The notes under the pieces: generated by a model
What the model was told of the DNA's origin: nothing
The model's input: only the letters and a program-made list of their open reading frames with translations
The model's database searches: none
Made by a program: the position numbers and the translations under genes
DNA from: Paramesorhizobium endophyticum
GTDB taxonomy: Bacteria > Pseudomonadota > Alphaproteobacteria > Rhizobiales > Rhizobiaceae
Direction of reading: 5' to 3'
NCBI RefSeq assembly: GCF_014640615.1
Contig: NZ_BMHH01000001.1
Location: 186,001 to 250,000 of the forward strand
DNA length: 64,000 bases
Shown here: piece by piece, positions 10,682-19,883 of the stretch
Position numbering within the stretch: the stretch's first letter is position 1
Layout of the letters: every line of letters begins with the position of its first letter

Positions 10682-10709
10682 GGAAAGGCGGATCCCCATC
10701 CGCCTTTCC
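10682..10709 (-). terminator. Strong hairpin at the 3' end of the HxlR gene
   Basis: Perfect 12-bp stem, GGAAAGGCGGAT then CCCC then ATCCGCCTTTCC. It lies 22 bases past the HxlR stop and probably ends that transcript, although the U-tract is weak (TTTCCTGTT on the minus strand). Confidence 0.5.
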
Positions 10710-10731
10710 ACCCCCCTCTCCCCTTTAGTTC

Positions 10732-11136
10732 CTATTCCGCCGCTTCGCTCATGGTCGCCGGCGGCTCCGTGCCTTGCGCCGCATCGAAGCGGGTACGCGC
10801 GGCCAGAACGCGGTCGTGATTGGCGACGGCCCAATTGCCCAGCGCGCCCACGGGAACAAGCAGGTCGCGGCCCAGATCGGTCAGCTCATATTCCACACGC
10901 GGCGGAATGGTCGGAAACACGGTGCGGGTGACGAAGCCGTCCCGCTCCAGCCCGCGCAGCGTCGCCGTCAGCATCTTCTGCGAGATGCCGGAAATGGTGC
11001 GCTTGAGCTCGTTGAAGCGCATCGGGCCATTGCCGAGATAGTTCACCACCATCACCGTCCACTTGTCGCCGATGCGCGATAAAAGCTCATGCACCGTCGC
11101 GCATTGGGACGTCACCTCGAAGTGATACGGTTTCAA
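10732..11136 (-). CDS. HxlR-family winged-helix regulator
   Basis: A 134-residue transcription factor of the MarR-like HxlR group, often redox- or electrophile-responsive. The core VHELLSRIGDKWTVMVVNYL, RFNELKRTISGISQKMLTATLRGLERDGFVTR and PPRVEYELTDLGRDLL blocks are classic, and one Cys (in TSQCATVHELL) sits in the position used for redox sensing in some homologues. The TTG at 11136 is chosen because AAGGAGG lies seven bases before it and the resulting length is normal. An ATG at 11217 would add 27 residues, but its AAGGAGG is only two bases away. It is divergent from the FMN reductase, its likely target. Confidence 0.88.
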   Translation of the reverse strand: MKPYHFEVTSQCATVHELLSRIGDKWTVMVVNYLGNGPMRFNELKRTISGISQKMLTATLRGLERDGFVTRTVFPTIPPRVEYELTDLGRDLLVPVGALGNWAVANHDRVLAARTRFDAAQGTEPPATMSEAAE

Positions 11137-11253
11137 AAAAGTGCCTCCTTGCGACGTGGAAATCCGGCTCGTTATATAGCGCCGGTTTCCTTTTGTTACC
11201 ACCTCAGTTTTAGCCATTACCTCCTTGTGCTTACGAAGAAAGGCCCAGCAAAC

Positions 11254-11814
11254 ATGACCAAACCGAAGATCGCCGTCATCATCGGCTCGACACGCGGATC
11301 GCGCTTCGCTCCCATCCCGGCAAAATGGATTGCCGATGCCGCCTCGGCGCGCGGCGACATCGACGTGGAGGTGGTGGACCTCCTCGATTATCCGATGACC
11401 TTCCTCGGCGAGGAGCGCACCACGGACGCGCAAAACGAAACGGCCGAGCGCTGGAAGAAGAAGATGCGCGAATTCGACGGCTATATCTTCACCGTCGCCG
11501 AATATAACCATGCACCGACCGCGGTTTTGAAAAACGCCATCGACATGGGCGAATGGATCCAGAAGCCGTTCGGCTTCGTCGGTTATGGCGGCGTCGGCGG
11601 CGCCCGCGCGGTCGAGCATCTGCGCCTGATCGCAGTGGAAATGCAGGCTGCCTCGGTCAAGACGGGCGTGCATATCCTCTTTCCAGAATATCTGGCCGTG
11701 GTGAAGGGCGAAAACCAGCTCAGCGATTATCCGCACCTCGCCGATGCGGCGACCGCAATGCTCGATCAGCTCGTCTGGTGGGCGAAGGCGCTGAAGGCCG
11801 CGCGCGAGGCGTAA
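11254..11814 (+). CDS. NADPH-dependent FMN reductase family protein
   Basis: A 186-residue flavodoxin-fold oxidoreductase. The FMN phosphate loop is GSTRGSRF near the N-terminus, and the YIFTVAEYNHAPTAVLKNAIDMG block that cradles the flavin ring is intact. Such enzymes reduce quinones, azo dyes or free flavin with NAD(P)H. The divergent HxlR gene and the short shared promoter region suggest induction by oxidants or quinones. A terminator follows at 11832. The ATG at 11254 gives the usual start; no upstream start extends the family homology. Confidence 0.9.
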   Translation: MTKPKIAVIIGSTRGSRFAPIPAKWIADAASARGDIDVEVVDLLDYPMTFLGEERTTDAQNETAERWKKKMREFDGYIFTVAEYNHAPTAVLKNAIDMGEWIQKPFGFVGYGGVGGARAVEHLRLIAVEMQAASVKTGVHILFPEYLAVVKGENQLSDYPHLADAATAMLDQLVWWAKALKAAREA

Positions 11815-11831
11815 GAAACTGCATCGATATG

Positions 11832-11858
11832 AGCCGGGCGCCCTCGCCCGGCTTTGTT
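11832..11858 (+). terminator. Rho-independent terminator after the FMN reductase
   Basis: Stem AGCCGGGCG and CGCCCGGCT with a CCCT loop, followed by TTGTT. It separates the FMN reductase from the small gene and fumC downstream. Confidence 0.8.
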
Positions 11859-11906
11859 CCTTCTCATTCTCGCGCTATGGTTTCGCCGCCCCAACAGGAG
11901 ACCTTC

Positions 11907-12161
11907 ATGCGCAAGAAGCTTCCCATTTCAACGGCGCCGATGAACGGCACCAAAGTCACCGTCATCTGGACCGACGAGGACGGACGCGAGAACGAATCCG
12001 TGGCCCGCTATCACACGCTCGAGCAGTTGCGGGCCGGCGGCGGCGACTGGGACGAGGCGGATGCCGGCTGGTGGACCTTCACCGACAGCCGGACGCAGAA
12101 GAAGATCGACCCCACGGCCTGGGTGTCCGAAAATGCCGACGATGAGAACGAGGAAGAGTGA
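11907..12161 (+). CDS. Small conserved hypothetical protein upstream of fumC
   Basis: An 84-residue soluble acidic protein beginning [25 protein letters not shown], with several Trp ([11 protein letters not shown]) and an acidic C-terminal tail. I do not recognise the family. AGGAG lies seven bases before the ATG, and the stop is one base from the fumC start, so the two are translationally coupled. No signal peptide or membrane segment. A role linked to fumarase is only suggested by the coupling. Confidence 0.75.
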   Translation: MRKKLPISTAPMNGTKVTVIWTDEDGRENESVARYHTLEQLRAGGGDWDEADAGWWTFTDSRTQKKIDPTAWVSENADDENEEE

Positions 12162-12162
12162 G

Positions 12163-13554
12163 ATGACAGCAACACGCACCGAAACCGATACGTTCGGCCC
12201 TATCGAGGTCCCTTCGGACCGTTATTGGGGCGCGCAGACGGAACGCTCGCTCCATAATTTCAAGATCGGCGGCGAGCGGATGCCTCTGCCCCTCGTCCAT
12301 GCGCTCGGGATCGTCAAGCGGGCGGCGGCGGAAACCAATATCGCGCTCGGCAAGCTCGATCCCGTGATCGGGCGCGTCATCACCGTGGCGGCGGCGGAAG
12401 TGGCCGAGGGCAAGCTCGACGATCATTTTCCCCTGGTGGTCTGGCAGACCGGCTCCGGCACGCAGTCCAACATGAACGCCAATGAGGTGATCTCCAACCG
12501 CGCCATCGAGATGCTGGGCGGCGAGATGGGCTCGAAAAAGCCGGTCCACCCGAACGACCACGTCAATATGAGCCAGTCGTCCAACGACAGCTTCCCGACC
12601 GCGATCCATATCGCAACCGCCATGGAGACGGTGAACCGGCTCTTCCCGGCGCTCGACCATCTGACCGGGGCGCTGCGGCAAAAAGAAGAGGCCTTCGCCG
12701 ATATCATCAAGATCGGCCGCACCCATACGCAGGACGCGACGCCGGTGACGCTGGGCCAGGAGTTCTCCGGCTATCGCGCCGCGCTGGAATATGGCCGCCA
12801 TCGCATCGAGCAGGCGCTCGGCGACATCTACCTGCTGGCGCAGGGCGGCACGGCAGTCGGCACCGGGCTCAATGCGCCCAAGGACTTCGACACGGGCTTC
12901 GCCGATGCGGTGTCCGAAATCACCGGCCTGCCCTTCAAGACCGCGCCGAACAAGTTCGAGGCGCTGGCGAGCCATGGCGCGATCGTCAATTTCCATGGCA
13001 GCCTCAATGCGCTGGCCGCCGACCTCTTCAAGATCGCCAACGACATCCGCTTCCTCGGCTCCGGCCCGCGCTCCGGCCTTGGCGAATTGAAGCTGCCGGA
13101 AAACGAGCCGGGCTCGTCGATCATGCCGGGCAAGGTCAACCCGACGCAGGCCGAAGCGCTGACCATGGTGGCGACACAGGTGTTCGGCAACCAGACCACG
13201 GTGACGGTGGCGGCAAGCCAGGGCCATTTCGAGCTCAACGTCTTCAAGCCGGTCATCGCCTTCAACGTGCTGCAATCGATCCGCCTGCTTTCGGACGCGA
13301 TGGTGTCGTTTGCGGACAATTGCGTTAACGGTATCGAGGCGGACGAGGTGCGGATCAAGGATCTGCTGGCGCGCTCGCTGATGCTGGTAACCGCGCTCGC
13401 CCCCGCCATCGGCTACGACAATGCGGCCAAGATCGCCAAGACGGCGCACAAAAACGGCTCGACCTTGCGCGAGGAAGCGCTGGCGAGCGGGCTGGTGTCG
13501 GCGGAGGATTACGACAAGCTGGTGCGGCCGGAGCGGATGATCGCGCCGGAGTAG
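12163..13554 (+). CDS. fumC: Class II fumarase
   Basis: A 463-residue iron-independent fumarate hydratase interconverting fumarate and malate in the TCA cycle. It carries the superfamily signature [10 protein letters not shown], the catalytic-loop block [11 protein letters not shown], and the [14 protein letters not shown] substrate-site block. Length is normal. The start at 12163 follows the preceding gene's stop by one base. No internal defects. The long open frame on the opposite strand is a shadow. Confidence 0.98.
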   Translation: MTATRTETDTFGPIEVPSDRYWGAQTERSLHNFKIGGERMPLPLVHALGIVKRAAAETNIALGKLDPVIGRVITVAAAEVAEGKLDDHFPLVVWQTGSGTQSNMNANEVISNRAIEMLGGEMGSKKPVHPNDHVNMSQSSNDSFPTAIHIATAMETVNRLFPALDHLTGALRQKEEAFADIIKIGRTHTQDATPVTLGQEFSGYRAALEYGRHRIEQALGDIYLLAQGGTAVGTGLNAPKDFDTGFADAVSEITGLPFKTAPNKFEALASHGAIVNFHGSLNALAADLFKIANDIRFLGSGPRSGLGELKLPENEPGSSIMPGKVNPTQAEALTMVATQVFGNQTTVTVAASQGHFELNVFKPVIAFNVLQSIRLLSDAMVSFADNCVNGIEADEVRIKDLLARSLMLVTALAPAIGYDNAAKIAKTAHKNGSTLREEALASGLVSAEDYDKLVRPERMIAPE

Positions 13555-13566
13555 AGCCGCCTCGCG

Positions 13567-13712
13567 CCTTCCCTCCCCCTTGCGGGGAGGGTGGCCCGAA
13601 GGGTCGGGTGGGGGTGGTGACGTTTGCGCTACGGTCTTCGAAGCAAGCGCAAACGTCACCACCCCCATCCGCCCGCTGACGCGGGCACCTTCCCCGCAAG
13701 GGGGAAGGAGGG
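13567..13712. repeat. ~145-bp inverted-repeat element, copy A
   Basis: Two arms of about 65 bases. The left starts CCTTCCCTCCCCCTTGCGGG; the right ends in its complement. They enclose an asymmetric centre (acggtcttcgaagca). Almost the same element is at 61743-61889 in the opposite orientation, and a diverged copy is at 45570-45690. The asymmetric centre shows that copies A and C are inverted relative to each other. It carries no gene and resembles a miniature, non-autonomous repeat. Confidence 0.85.
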
Positions 13713-13822
13713 CACTAGGTCCGTCTCAAATCTGTGAACAATCTGTCGTTAACGTTCCGGCTTTCTTTGACAAACCCATGTGGTTATCTGCCCCGAGACA
13801 TCAACCCTCTGGAGAACTAACC

Positions 13823-14221
13823 ATGTCAGGCATCGCTTCCAGCAATTCATACGGCAATCTGCTCGGCCGTATTCTTCTTTCGTCGCTGTTCATTCCCGCC
13901 GGCTTCAGCAAGCTGATGGCACTTTCCGGCACGGCAGGCTATTTCGCCAGCAAGGGTCTTCCTGCACCGATGATCGTCGCCATTCTTGTCGGCGCGCTCG
14001 AGCTCTTCGGCGGCCTTGCCATTCTCGTCGGCTTCCAGACCCGCATCGCCTCCATTCTGCTCGGCCTCTTCACCATCGCAGCAGCTTTCGTCGCTCACAT
14101 GGATTTTGCCGATCAAGGCCAGCTTATCAATTTCCAGAAAAATCTTGCCATCGCCGGCGGCTTTTTCGTCCTCGCCGCGATGGGCGCTGGTGCGCTGTCG
14201 CTGGATGCGCGACGCGGATAA
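13823..14221 (+). CDS. DoxX-family membrane protein
   Basis: A 132-residue inner-membrane protein with four predicted helices: LLGRILLSSLFIPAGFSKL, PMIVAILVGALELFGGLAILVGF, SILLGLFTIAAAFVAHM and NLAIAGGFFVLAAMGAGAL. The GRILLSSLFIPAGFSKL start and FQKNLAIAGGF block are typical of DoxX/YphA proteins, some of which work with redox enzymes. TGGAG precedes the ATG. It stands alone between two palindromic repeats. The precise function is unknown. Confidence 0.85.
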   Translation: MSGIASSNSYGNLLGRILLSSLFIPAGFSKLMALSGTAGYFASKGLPAPMIVAILVGALELFGGLAILVGFQTRIASILLGLFTIAAAFVAHMDFADQGQLINFQKNLAIAGGFFVLAAMGAGALSLDARRG

Positions 14222-14396
14222 CCACCCCTCATCCGACCGCTTCGCGGCCACCTTCTCCCACAAGGGGAGAAGGAAGGCGCTTGGCGTCGGCTTTGCTGTC
14301 CAATCACCTACGTTTGCGATTGGCAGGGATGGGAATGCAGCGCTCCACCTTCTCCCCTTGTGGGAGAAGGTGGCCCGAAGGGCCGGATGAGGGGTA
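14222..14396. repeat. Intergenic inverted-repeat element (CCCCTCATCCG family)
   Basis: Arms of about 50 bases, CACCCCTCATCCGACCGC... and its complement ending CCGGATGAGGGG, each carrying a CCTTCTCCC...GGGAGAAGG stem. They flank a ~75-base non-repeated centre. No gene is inside. It lies between the convergent DoxX and hisG genes. Confidence 0.8.
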
Positions 14397-14398
14397 TG

Positions 14399-15091
14399 CT
14401 ACGCCAAACTCTCGCGAATGCGGCCAGCGATTTCCCCCACCCGCGCATTGGCATCGCTGCGCCGCGCTGAAACCAAACAGGCCTGCGAGCGCAGGATGAT
14501 CCCGTCCTCCAGCACCTTCAGCCGGTTGGCCTTGAGGGTCGAACCGGTGGAGGTGATGTCGACGATGATATCGGCGGAGCCGGCGGCGGGGGCGCCTTCG
14601 GTTGCGCCCAGGCTCTCCACGATGCGGTAGACCTGGATGCCGTGCTTCTGCGAAAAGAATTGCTGCGTCAGCCGCCAGTATTTGGTGGCGATGCGCAAGC
14701 GGCGGCCATGGCGCTGGCGGAAATCGGCGGCGACGTCGTCAAGGTCGGCCATGGTCGTGACATCGTGCCAGACCTCCGGCACCGCCACCACCACATCCGC
14801 ATGGCCGAAGCCAAGCTGCGCCTCGATGGCGACGCGCTCATCCGAGCGGCTCAGCTGCTCGCGGATCAGATCCTCGCCGGTAACGCCGAGATCAACACCG
14901 CCATAGCCAAGCTCGCGGGCGATTTCCGAGGCGGACAGGAACAGGATATCGAGATCGTCCTCGCCCTCGACGCGCGCGCGATAATTGCGGTCGTCGTCGG
15001 GCAGCACGACTTTCAGCCCCGCCTCTCTCAGCACAGCGAGCGACTGTTCCTTGAGCCGGCCCTTGGAGGGAAGCGCCAGTGTGACGGTCAT
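14399..15091 (-). CDS. hisG: ATP phosphoribosyltransferase, short catalytic form
   Basis: A 230-residue enzyme catalysing the first step of histidine biosynthesis, condensing ATP with PRPP. It is the short form that lacks the C-terminal regulatory domain and needs HisZ. It starts [21 protein letters not shown], contains [12 protein letters not shown], and has the PRPP-binding block [19 protein letters not shown]. It is coupled to hisZ by an ATGA overlap at 15088-15091, which fits a stoichiometric complex. Control by histidine should act through HisZ. Confidence 0.95.
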   Translation of the reverse strand: MTVTLALPSKGRLKEQSLAVLREAGLKVVLPDDDRNYRARVEGEDDLDILFLSASEIARELGYGGVDLGVTGEDLIREQLSRSDERVAIEAQLGFGHADVVVAVPEVWHDVTTMADLDDVAADFRQRHGRRLRIATKYWRLTQQFFSQKHGIQVYRIVESLGATEGAPAAGSADIIVDITSTGSTLKANRLKVLEDGIILRSQACLVSARRSDANARVGEIAGRIRESLA

Positions 15092-16221
15092 TCTCCCCTC
15101 CCCTCGTCGCTGGCAAGATTTTCAAGCCGGTCGAGCCAGATGGAAAAGCCGACAGCGGGAATGGACTCCGCCGCGCCCAGCAGCGTCAGCAGCCGGTCGA
15201 AGCGCCCGCCGCCGACGATCACATTGCCATCGGTGGCAGCCCGGATTTCGTAGACGAGCCCGGTATAGTAATCGAGCGGACGGCCGAACGCCGCGTCATA
15301 TTGCACCTCGCCAAGCGCTATGCCCGCTGCCTCCATTGCCGCCACACGGGCGGTGAAGGCCTGCAGCGCCGCGCCGAGATCGAGCCCGTTATGCGCGGCA
15401 AAATCCTTGAGCCGGTTTGACGCGCGGTCGAGCGGCTCGCGGATGGCGAGGAAGCTTTCCAGCGCTGCGAAGGCTTCCTTCGGCAGCCGGACGGAGGCGA
15501 GGCTCTCCTTCTCGATCAGGCGGCGGGCGATTTCGACAGGCGCGCGGCCCGCAGCAGGCGAAATGCCGGCTTCGCGCATGTCCTGTTCCAGAAATGCCCC
15601 GAGCGCCGCTTCATGGCCCGCAGCGACGAGCCCGGCCAAAGGCTCCGGCAGCGCGCCGTTCTCACGCGGCTGGACAAGCCCGGCGAGCAGGCTTTTCAGC
15701 GCTTCCGGGTTGCCGAAGGTGCGTGCCAGCTTCTTCTGCCAGCCGCGCGGCAGGCCGAGGGCGGCAAGCACCGCTTCGAACATCGCCTGGTCGCCCAGCA
15801 CGATCTCAAGCGTAGCGGCAGGTGCGGCGAGGCGCACGCAGGCCAGCGCGTCGGCGAGCGAGCGCGCGTCGGCCATGGCCTCGTCCGGCTCGCCCAGATC
15901 CTCGATGCCGGCCTGATAGAACTCCGTCCCGCCCTCACGGCGCTGGCGGAACACTTCGCCCAGATAAGCATAGCGCTTCGGCGTCGCGGCATTGCGCGCG
16001 ATGTGGTTGCGGCAGACGGGAATGGTGAATTCCGGGCGCAGGCAGAGGCTGTCGCCGTTCTCGTTCTCAGTGAGGAAGATGCGACGGCGCAAATCCTCGC
16101 CCGCCATGTCGAGGAACGGATCGGCGGGCTGGATGACCGGAATGTCGGTCAAGTCCGCACCGCGCGCGGCGAGCAGCGCGGAGAGGTCCTTGGCGAAGGC
16201 GGGGGGACGGGAGGGGGTCAT
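15088..16221 (-). CDS. hisZ: ATP phosphoribosyltransferase regulatory subunit
   Basis: A 377-residue HisRS-like paralogue without tRNA charging activity that binds HisG and confers histidine feedback. Class II synthetase-like segments are visible: [27 protein letters not shown] (motif 2 region), [12 protein letters not shown], and a degenerate [19 protein letters not shown] block. The anticodon-binding domain found in true HisRS is absent. Gene order hisZ-hisG on one transcript, with hisS upstream on the same strand, matches related genomes. Confidence 0.93.
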   Translation of the reverse strand: MTPSRPPAFAKDLSALLAARGADLTDIPVIQPADPFLDMAGEDLRRRIFLTENENGDSLCLRPEFTIPVCRNHIARNAATPKRYAYLGEVFRQRREGGTEFYQAGIEDLGEPDEAMADARSLADALACVRLAAPAATLEIVLGDQAMFEAVLAALGLPRGWQKKLARTFGNPEALKSLLAGLVQPRENGALPEPLAGLVAAGHEAALGAFLEQDMREAGISPAAGRAPVEIARRLIEKESLASVRLPKEAFAALESFLAIREPLDRASNRLKDFAAHNGLDLGAALQAFTARVAAMEAAGIALGEVQYDAAFGRPLDYYTGLVYEIRAATDGNVIVGGGRFDRLLTLLGAAESIPAVGFSIWLDRLENLASDEGRGE

Positions 16222-16262
16222 GCGGAAACAACCCGGTTGACGAGAATTGGCGCGTTTGCCGT

Positions 16263-16427
16263 CTCACCCCCCTCTGCCCTGCCGGGCATCTCCCCCACAA
16301 GGGGGGAGATTACGCCTTCGTAGACGCGCGACACCAATCGCTGCCGTCGCAGAATGAGGGCGGAGCGTCGTGTCAGCCAATCTCCCCCCTTGTGGGGGAG
16401 ATGCCCGGCAGGGCAGAGGGGGGTGAG
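16263..16427. repeat. Palindromic repeat between hisS and hisZ (CTCACCCCCCTCTGCC family)
   Basis: The left arm 16263-16311 and right arm 16379-16427 are nearly perfect reverse complements of 49 bases around a ~67-base centre. The same arms recur at 43232-43393 inside the pot operon. No gene is inside. Confidence 0.9.
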
Positions 16428-16452
16428 CGGCGGTGATGCGAGCATGGCGATC

Positions 16453-17904
16453 TCACTTTTCCCCGGCGCGATCCGCCGCCTGCTCATCAAGCATCCGCTT
16501 CACCGTCGCGACCAGATCGGCTTCCTTCACCGTCACCTGCGCGGGGCGGCTGGCGCGCCATTCCTCGTTGCTCTCGATTTCCTCCGAGAGGCGCTTGCCC
16601 TCGATCAGATCCTTGATCTGGACTTGCTCCTGCGCGCGCTCGTCGACGCCCTGGATGATGGCGAGGGGGGAGCGGCGACGGTCGGCATATTTCAGCTGGT
16701 TGCCGAATTTCTTCCAGTTGCCCTGATACATCTCGGCACGGATGCCGGCGGTGCGGAGCTTCTGGGTGAAATCCTGATATTTCCCCATCGCCTCCATGTC
16801 GCCATCCATGACGGTGACGAGCACGGGTGCGAGCACATCGTCGCCATCGAGCTTGCCCAAGTTCTTCAAGGCCGTCATCAGGCGCGATACGCCGATGGAG
16901 AAGCCGGTGGCTGGAACCGGCTGGCCACGGAAGCGCGAGACGAGCCCATCATAACGCCCGCCGCCGCCGACCGAGCCAAAACGCACGATCTCACCTTTTT
17001 CATTGGGGATTTCGGCAGTGAGTTCGACTTCGAAGACGGGGCCGGTGTAATATTCGAGACCGCGGATAACTGACGGATCGATCTTGATGCGGTCTTCTTC
17101 ATAACCGGCTGCAACGCAAAGCGCTTTGATCTCGGCAAGCTCCTCGACGCCCTTATTGGCTTCGATCGTGCCTGTCTCGATATAGGCGAGCACTTTGGCG
17201 ATAGATGCATCATCCAGCCCCGCCCCCTTGGTGAAATCGCCGCTCTCGTCCTTGCGGCCAGCACCAAGCAACAGCTTCACGCCTTCGGCGCCGAACTTAT
17301 CCAGTTTGTCGATAGCCCTGAGAATGGTGAGCTTCTGCCCCTCATCGGTAACGCCAATGGCTTCCATCAAGCCGTCAAGCACCTTGCGGTTATTGACGCG
17401 AACGACGTAATCGCCGCGCTTTATCCCCAGCGCCTCCATCACATCGGCCATCATCATGCACATCTCGGCATCCGCCGCGACTGAGGGTGCGCCGACCGTA
17501 TCGGCGTCGAACTGCATGAACTGGCGGAAGCGGCCCGGTCCCGGTTTCTCGTTGCGGAAGACATAGCCCGCGCGATAGGTGCGGTAGGGAAGCTGGATCT
17601 CGTTGAAATTTTCCGCGACATGGCGGGCGAGCGGCGCGGTCAGATCATAGCGCAGCGACAGCCATTGCTCGTCATCGTCCTGAAGCGAGAACACGCCTTC
17701 GTTGGGGCGGTCCTGATCGGGCAGGAACTTGCCGAGCGCATCGGTATATTCCAGCATCGGCGTCTCGATGGGATCGAAGCCGTAGCGCTCATAAACCTCG
17801 CGGATCGCCGCCAGCATCTTGTCGGTGGCGCGGATATCGGTCGCATGGCGATCAACAAGTCCGCGCGGAAGCCGTGCCTTCACCTTGTCTGCCTTGTTCG
17901 CCAT
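16453..17904 (-). CDS. hisS: Histidyl-tRNA synthetase
   Basis: A 483-residue class II synthetase. Motif 2 is in [24 protein letters not shown], histidine-site blocks are in [14 protein letters not shown] and [13 protein letters not shown], and the C-terminal anticodon domain is present ([19 protein letters not shown] region onward). It is longer than the ~420-residue bacterial norm, as in the alphaproteobacterial clade whose tRNA-His lacks G-1. The tRNA-His at 35502 has that feature. The ATG at 17904 gives the usual N-terminus; a further ATG at 17952 is possible. The opposite-strand open frames are shadows. Confidence 0.95.
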   Translation of the reverse strand: MANKADKVKARLPRGLVDRHATDIRATDKMLAAIREVYERYGFDPIETPMLEYTDALGKFLPDQDRPNEGVFSLQDDDEQWLSLRYDLTAPLARHVAENFNEIQLPYRTYRAGYVFRNEKPGPGRFRQFMQFDADTVGAPSVAADAEMCMMMADVMEALGIKRGDYVVRVNNRKVLDGLMEAIGVTDEGQKLTILRAIDKLDKFGAEGVKLLLGAGRKDESGDFTKGAGLDDASIAKVLAYIETGTIEANKGVEELAEIKALCVAAGYEEDRIKIDPSVIRGLEYYTGPVFEVELTAEIPNEKGEIVRFGSVGGGGRYDGLVSRFRGQPVPATGFSIGVSRLMTALKNLGKLDGDDVLAPVLVTVMDGDMEAMGKYQDFTQKLRTAGIRAEMYQGNWKKFGNQLKYADRRRSPLAIIQGVDERAQEQVQIKDLIEGKRLSEEIESNEEWRASRPAQVTVKEADLVATVKRMLDEQAADRAGEK

Positions 17905-18009
17905 GATGTTCGTCCGATATCTGAGATTTGTACTTTTGTCCTTTGTTGCCATTAGGCAAAAGGACAAGGCTTACTATCCCACCGACGACCATATGCCAAG
18001 ACCGCCGCG

Positions 18010-18657
18010 TTATTTCGGCCTTTTCAAATTTCCCCGCATCTCCTCCACCTCGCCCCCGCAGCAGCAGCCCTCGATGTGGTCGTTCACCATCCCCATGGCT
18101 TGCATGAACGCGTAGACCGTTGTCGGGCCGACGAAGGTCCAGCCGCGCTTTTTCAGATCCTTTGAAAGGCGAATGGAGGTGGGGCTGGTGGGATTGGCCC
18201 GCAGCGTTTCATAATCCATGACATCAGGGCGTTCCGCCGCCCCAGGCTCGAAGGACCAGAAATAGGCCGCCAGCGAGCCCTTTTCCGACGAAAGTTCGAT
18301 GGCGCGTTTCGCGTTGTTGATGGTGGAGACGATCTTGCCACGATGGCGGATGATGCCGGGATTGGCGAGCAGCCGTTCGATATCGCTCTCGCCGAAGCGG
18401 GAGACGCGCGCGAAATCGAAGCCCGCGAAGGCCTCGCGGAAATTCTCGCGCTTGCGCAGGATGGTGAGCCAGGAAAGGCCGGACTGGAAGCCTTCAAGGC
18501 AGATTTTCTCGAAGAGCCTGACGTCGTCGGTGACCGGCCTCCCCCATTCATGGTCGTGGTAATGGAGATAATCCGGCAGATTGCCGTGCCAGGCGCAGCG
18601 TATTCTGCCATCCGCCCCCTCGACGAGGCCGGTCTTGACGGGGGTATTATCGGTCAT
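18010..18657 (-). CDS. tag: DNA-3-methyladenine glycosylase I
   Basis: A 215-residue base-excision repair enzyme removing 3-methyladenine from alkylated DNA. It begins the enzyme core with RCAWHGNLPDYLHYHDHEWGRP, has the ICLEGFQSGLSWLTILRKR block, and ends with the zinc-ligand region MVNDHIEGCCC. The ATG at 18657 is favoured because GAAGAGG lies six bases before it; the one at 18663 abuts that site. It is divergent from the L,D-transpeptidase with ~205 bases between. Confidence 0.94.
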   Translation of the reverse strand: MTDNTPVKTGLVEGADGRIRCAWHGNLPDYLHYHDHEWGRPVTDDVRLFEKICLEGFQSGLSWLTILRKRENFREAFAGFDFARVSRFGESDIERLLANPGIIRHRGKIVSTINNAKRAIELSSEKGSLAAYFWSFEPGAAERPDVMDYETLRANPTSPTSIRLSKDLKKRGWTFVGPTTVYAFMQAMGMVNDHIEGCCCGGEVEEMRGNLKRPK

Positions 18658-18820
18658 TGGCATCCTCTTCACCGCCATTGAGACGGCATTAACCACCACG
18701 CGAAACCGGGCGCTAACCATAGTCATAGTTGCCGCGAAGAATCGCCTTTTTATTGAATTCGATTCACTTTTTCTATTCCGGCCCCGGCCACAATCCCCAT
18801 CAAGGACATCGCAAACGCCT

Positions 18821-18844
18821 CTCCTGACAGCATGATGTCAGGAG
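18821..18844 (+). promoter_or_regulatory. Perfect hairpin before the L,D-transpeptidase
   Basis: Inverted repeat CTCCTGACA and TGTCAGGAG with a six-base GCATGA loop, ending 18 bases before the ATG. As DNA it could be an operator. In the mRNA it would form a stable 5' UTR hairpin next to the ribosome site. Function unknown. Confidence 0.45.
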
Positions 18845-18862
18845 CCGGGCTGCAAAAGGGTT

Positions 18863-19744
18863 ATGGGCAGCAGAATCATGAAACCGCGCCATCTTCTCCT
18901 CATTACCGCCGTGACGGCAATCACCATTTCCGCCATTTCCGCAACCGGGGCATGGGCGAATGACCGCTATGCGCCGCGCGCGCCGGTGCAGCTTTCCCCC
19001 GACCTCACCGCGCCATGGGTGACGCAATTGCAGGCGCCGCCGCGCTATCATGAAGAGCGCGGGGTGCGCTATTATTATGCCGGGCCGGAACATGCCGCCC
19101 GCCGCGTCTATGTCGCGCCGCGCCAGGGCCAGCGCCGGGTTTATGCCCCGTCCGCGCAAGGCCAGCGCCGCGTGGTGCGCTATGCGCCGCTGACGGCGGA
19201 GCAGCCGCCGCGCTACGAGCCGGTGAACTACCGCCGCCCCGCCCAGCGCGCGGCGCCGCGTCCCGAGCGCAAGGCACAGCGTGGACTGAACCCGATCTAC
19301 CTACCGCAGGAGGTGGATTACAAGGGACCCCACAAGTCGGGCACCATCGTGGTCGATACGTCGAAGAAATTCCTCTATCTCATCGAGCCCGGCGGCAAGG
19401 CGCGGCGTTATGGCGTCGGCGTCGGCAAGGAAGGCTTCGAGTGGAAGGGCACCAACCGGATTTCGCGCAAGGCGGAGTGGCCGGACTGGCGTCCCCCGGC
19501 AGAAATGATCAAGCGCGAGGCTGAGAAAGGCCGCGTTCTGCCCGTCCATATGGAAGGTGGCCCCGAGAATCCGCTCGGCGCGCGGGCGCTTTACCTCGGC
19601 TCGACGCTCTACCGCATCCACGGCACCAACGCGCCCTGGACCATCGGCACCGCCGTCTCTTCCGGCTGCATCCGCATGCGCAACGAGGATGTCACCGACC
19701 TCTATGAGAGGGTGAAGGTTGGCGCCAAGGTCGTGGTGATGTAA
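18863..19744 (+). CDS. L,D-transpeptidase (YkuD family)
   Basis: A 293-residue periplasmic cell-wall enzyme. The signal peptide covers roughly residues 1-32 (hydrophobic LLLITAVTAITISAISATGAWA). A proline/arginine/tyrosine-rich linker follows, carrying near-repeats such as RRVYVAPRQGQ, RRVYAPSAQGQ and RRVVRYAP. The YkuD domain has the catalytic HGTN with His253 and SSGCIRM with Cys269. It forms 3-3 peptidoglycan crosslinks or anchors outer-membrane proteins to peptidoglycan. An ATG at 18878 is an alternative start. A terminator follows. Confidence 0.93.
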   Translation: MGSRIMKPRHLLLITAVTAITISAISATGAWANDRYAPRAPVQLSPDLTAPWVTQLQAPPRYHEERGVRYYYAGPEHAARRVYVAPRQGQRRVYAPSAQGQRRVVRYAPLTAEQPPRYEPVNYRRPAQRAAPRPERKAQRGLNPIYLPQEVDYKGPHKSGTIVVDTSKKFLYLIEPGGKARRYGVGVGKEGFEWKGTNRISRKAEWPDWRPPAEMIKREAEKGRVLPVHMEGGPENPLGARALYLGSTLYRIHGTNAPWTIGTAVSSGCIRMRNEDVTDLYERVKVGAKVVVM

Positions 19745-19774
19745 CCGCATACGGACCTTGAGACGATCATGACA

Positions 19775-19814
19775 AGGGCTGCGGCGAACCGTCCGCGGCC
19801 CTTTTTCTTTTTGC
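19775..19814 (+). terminator. Terminator of the L,D-transpeptidase
   Basis: AGGGC-t-GCGG and CCGC-g-GCCCT stem around an eight-base loop, followed by TTTTCTTTTT. Confidence 0.85.
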
Positions 19815-19883
19815 CGGACTCTTGTCCGGCGCCGTCTTTTCCTATGATATTCCATAAGTAAGAATAAGAAGGAGAGGATCACC

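Noticed and set aside
12079..13668. 529-residue minus-strand open frame opposite fumC
   Set aside because: Arg/His/Asp-rich shadow of fumC codons running into a repeat; no domain seen.
13567..14396. Possible CRISPR or REP array around the DoxX gene
   Set aside because: Only single inverted elements of two families; no regular short repeats with spacers.
15088..16221. A second histidyl-tRNA synthetase gene
   Set aside because: The HisRS-like protein lacks the anticodon domain and is coupled to short-form hisG, so it is HisZ.
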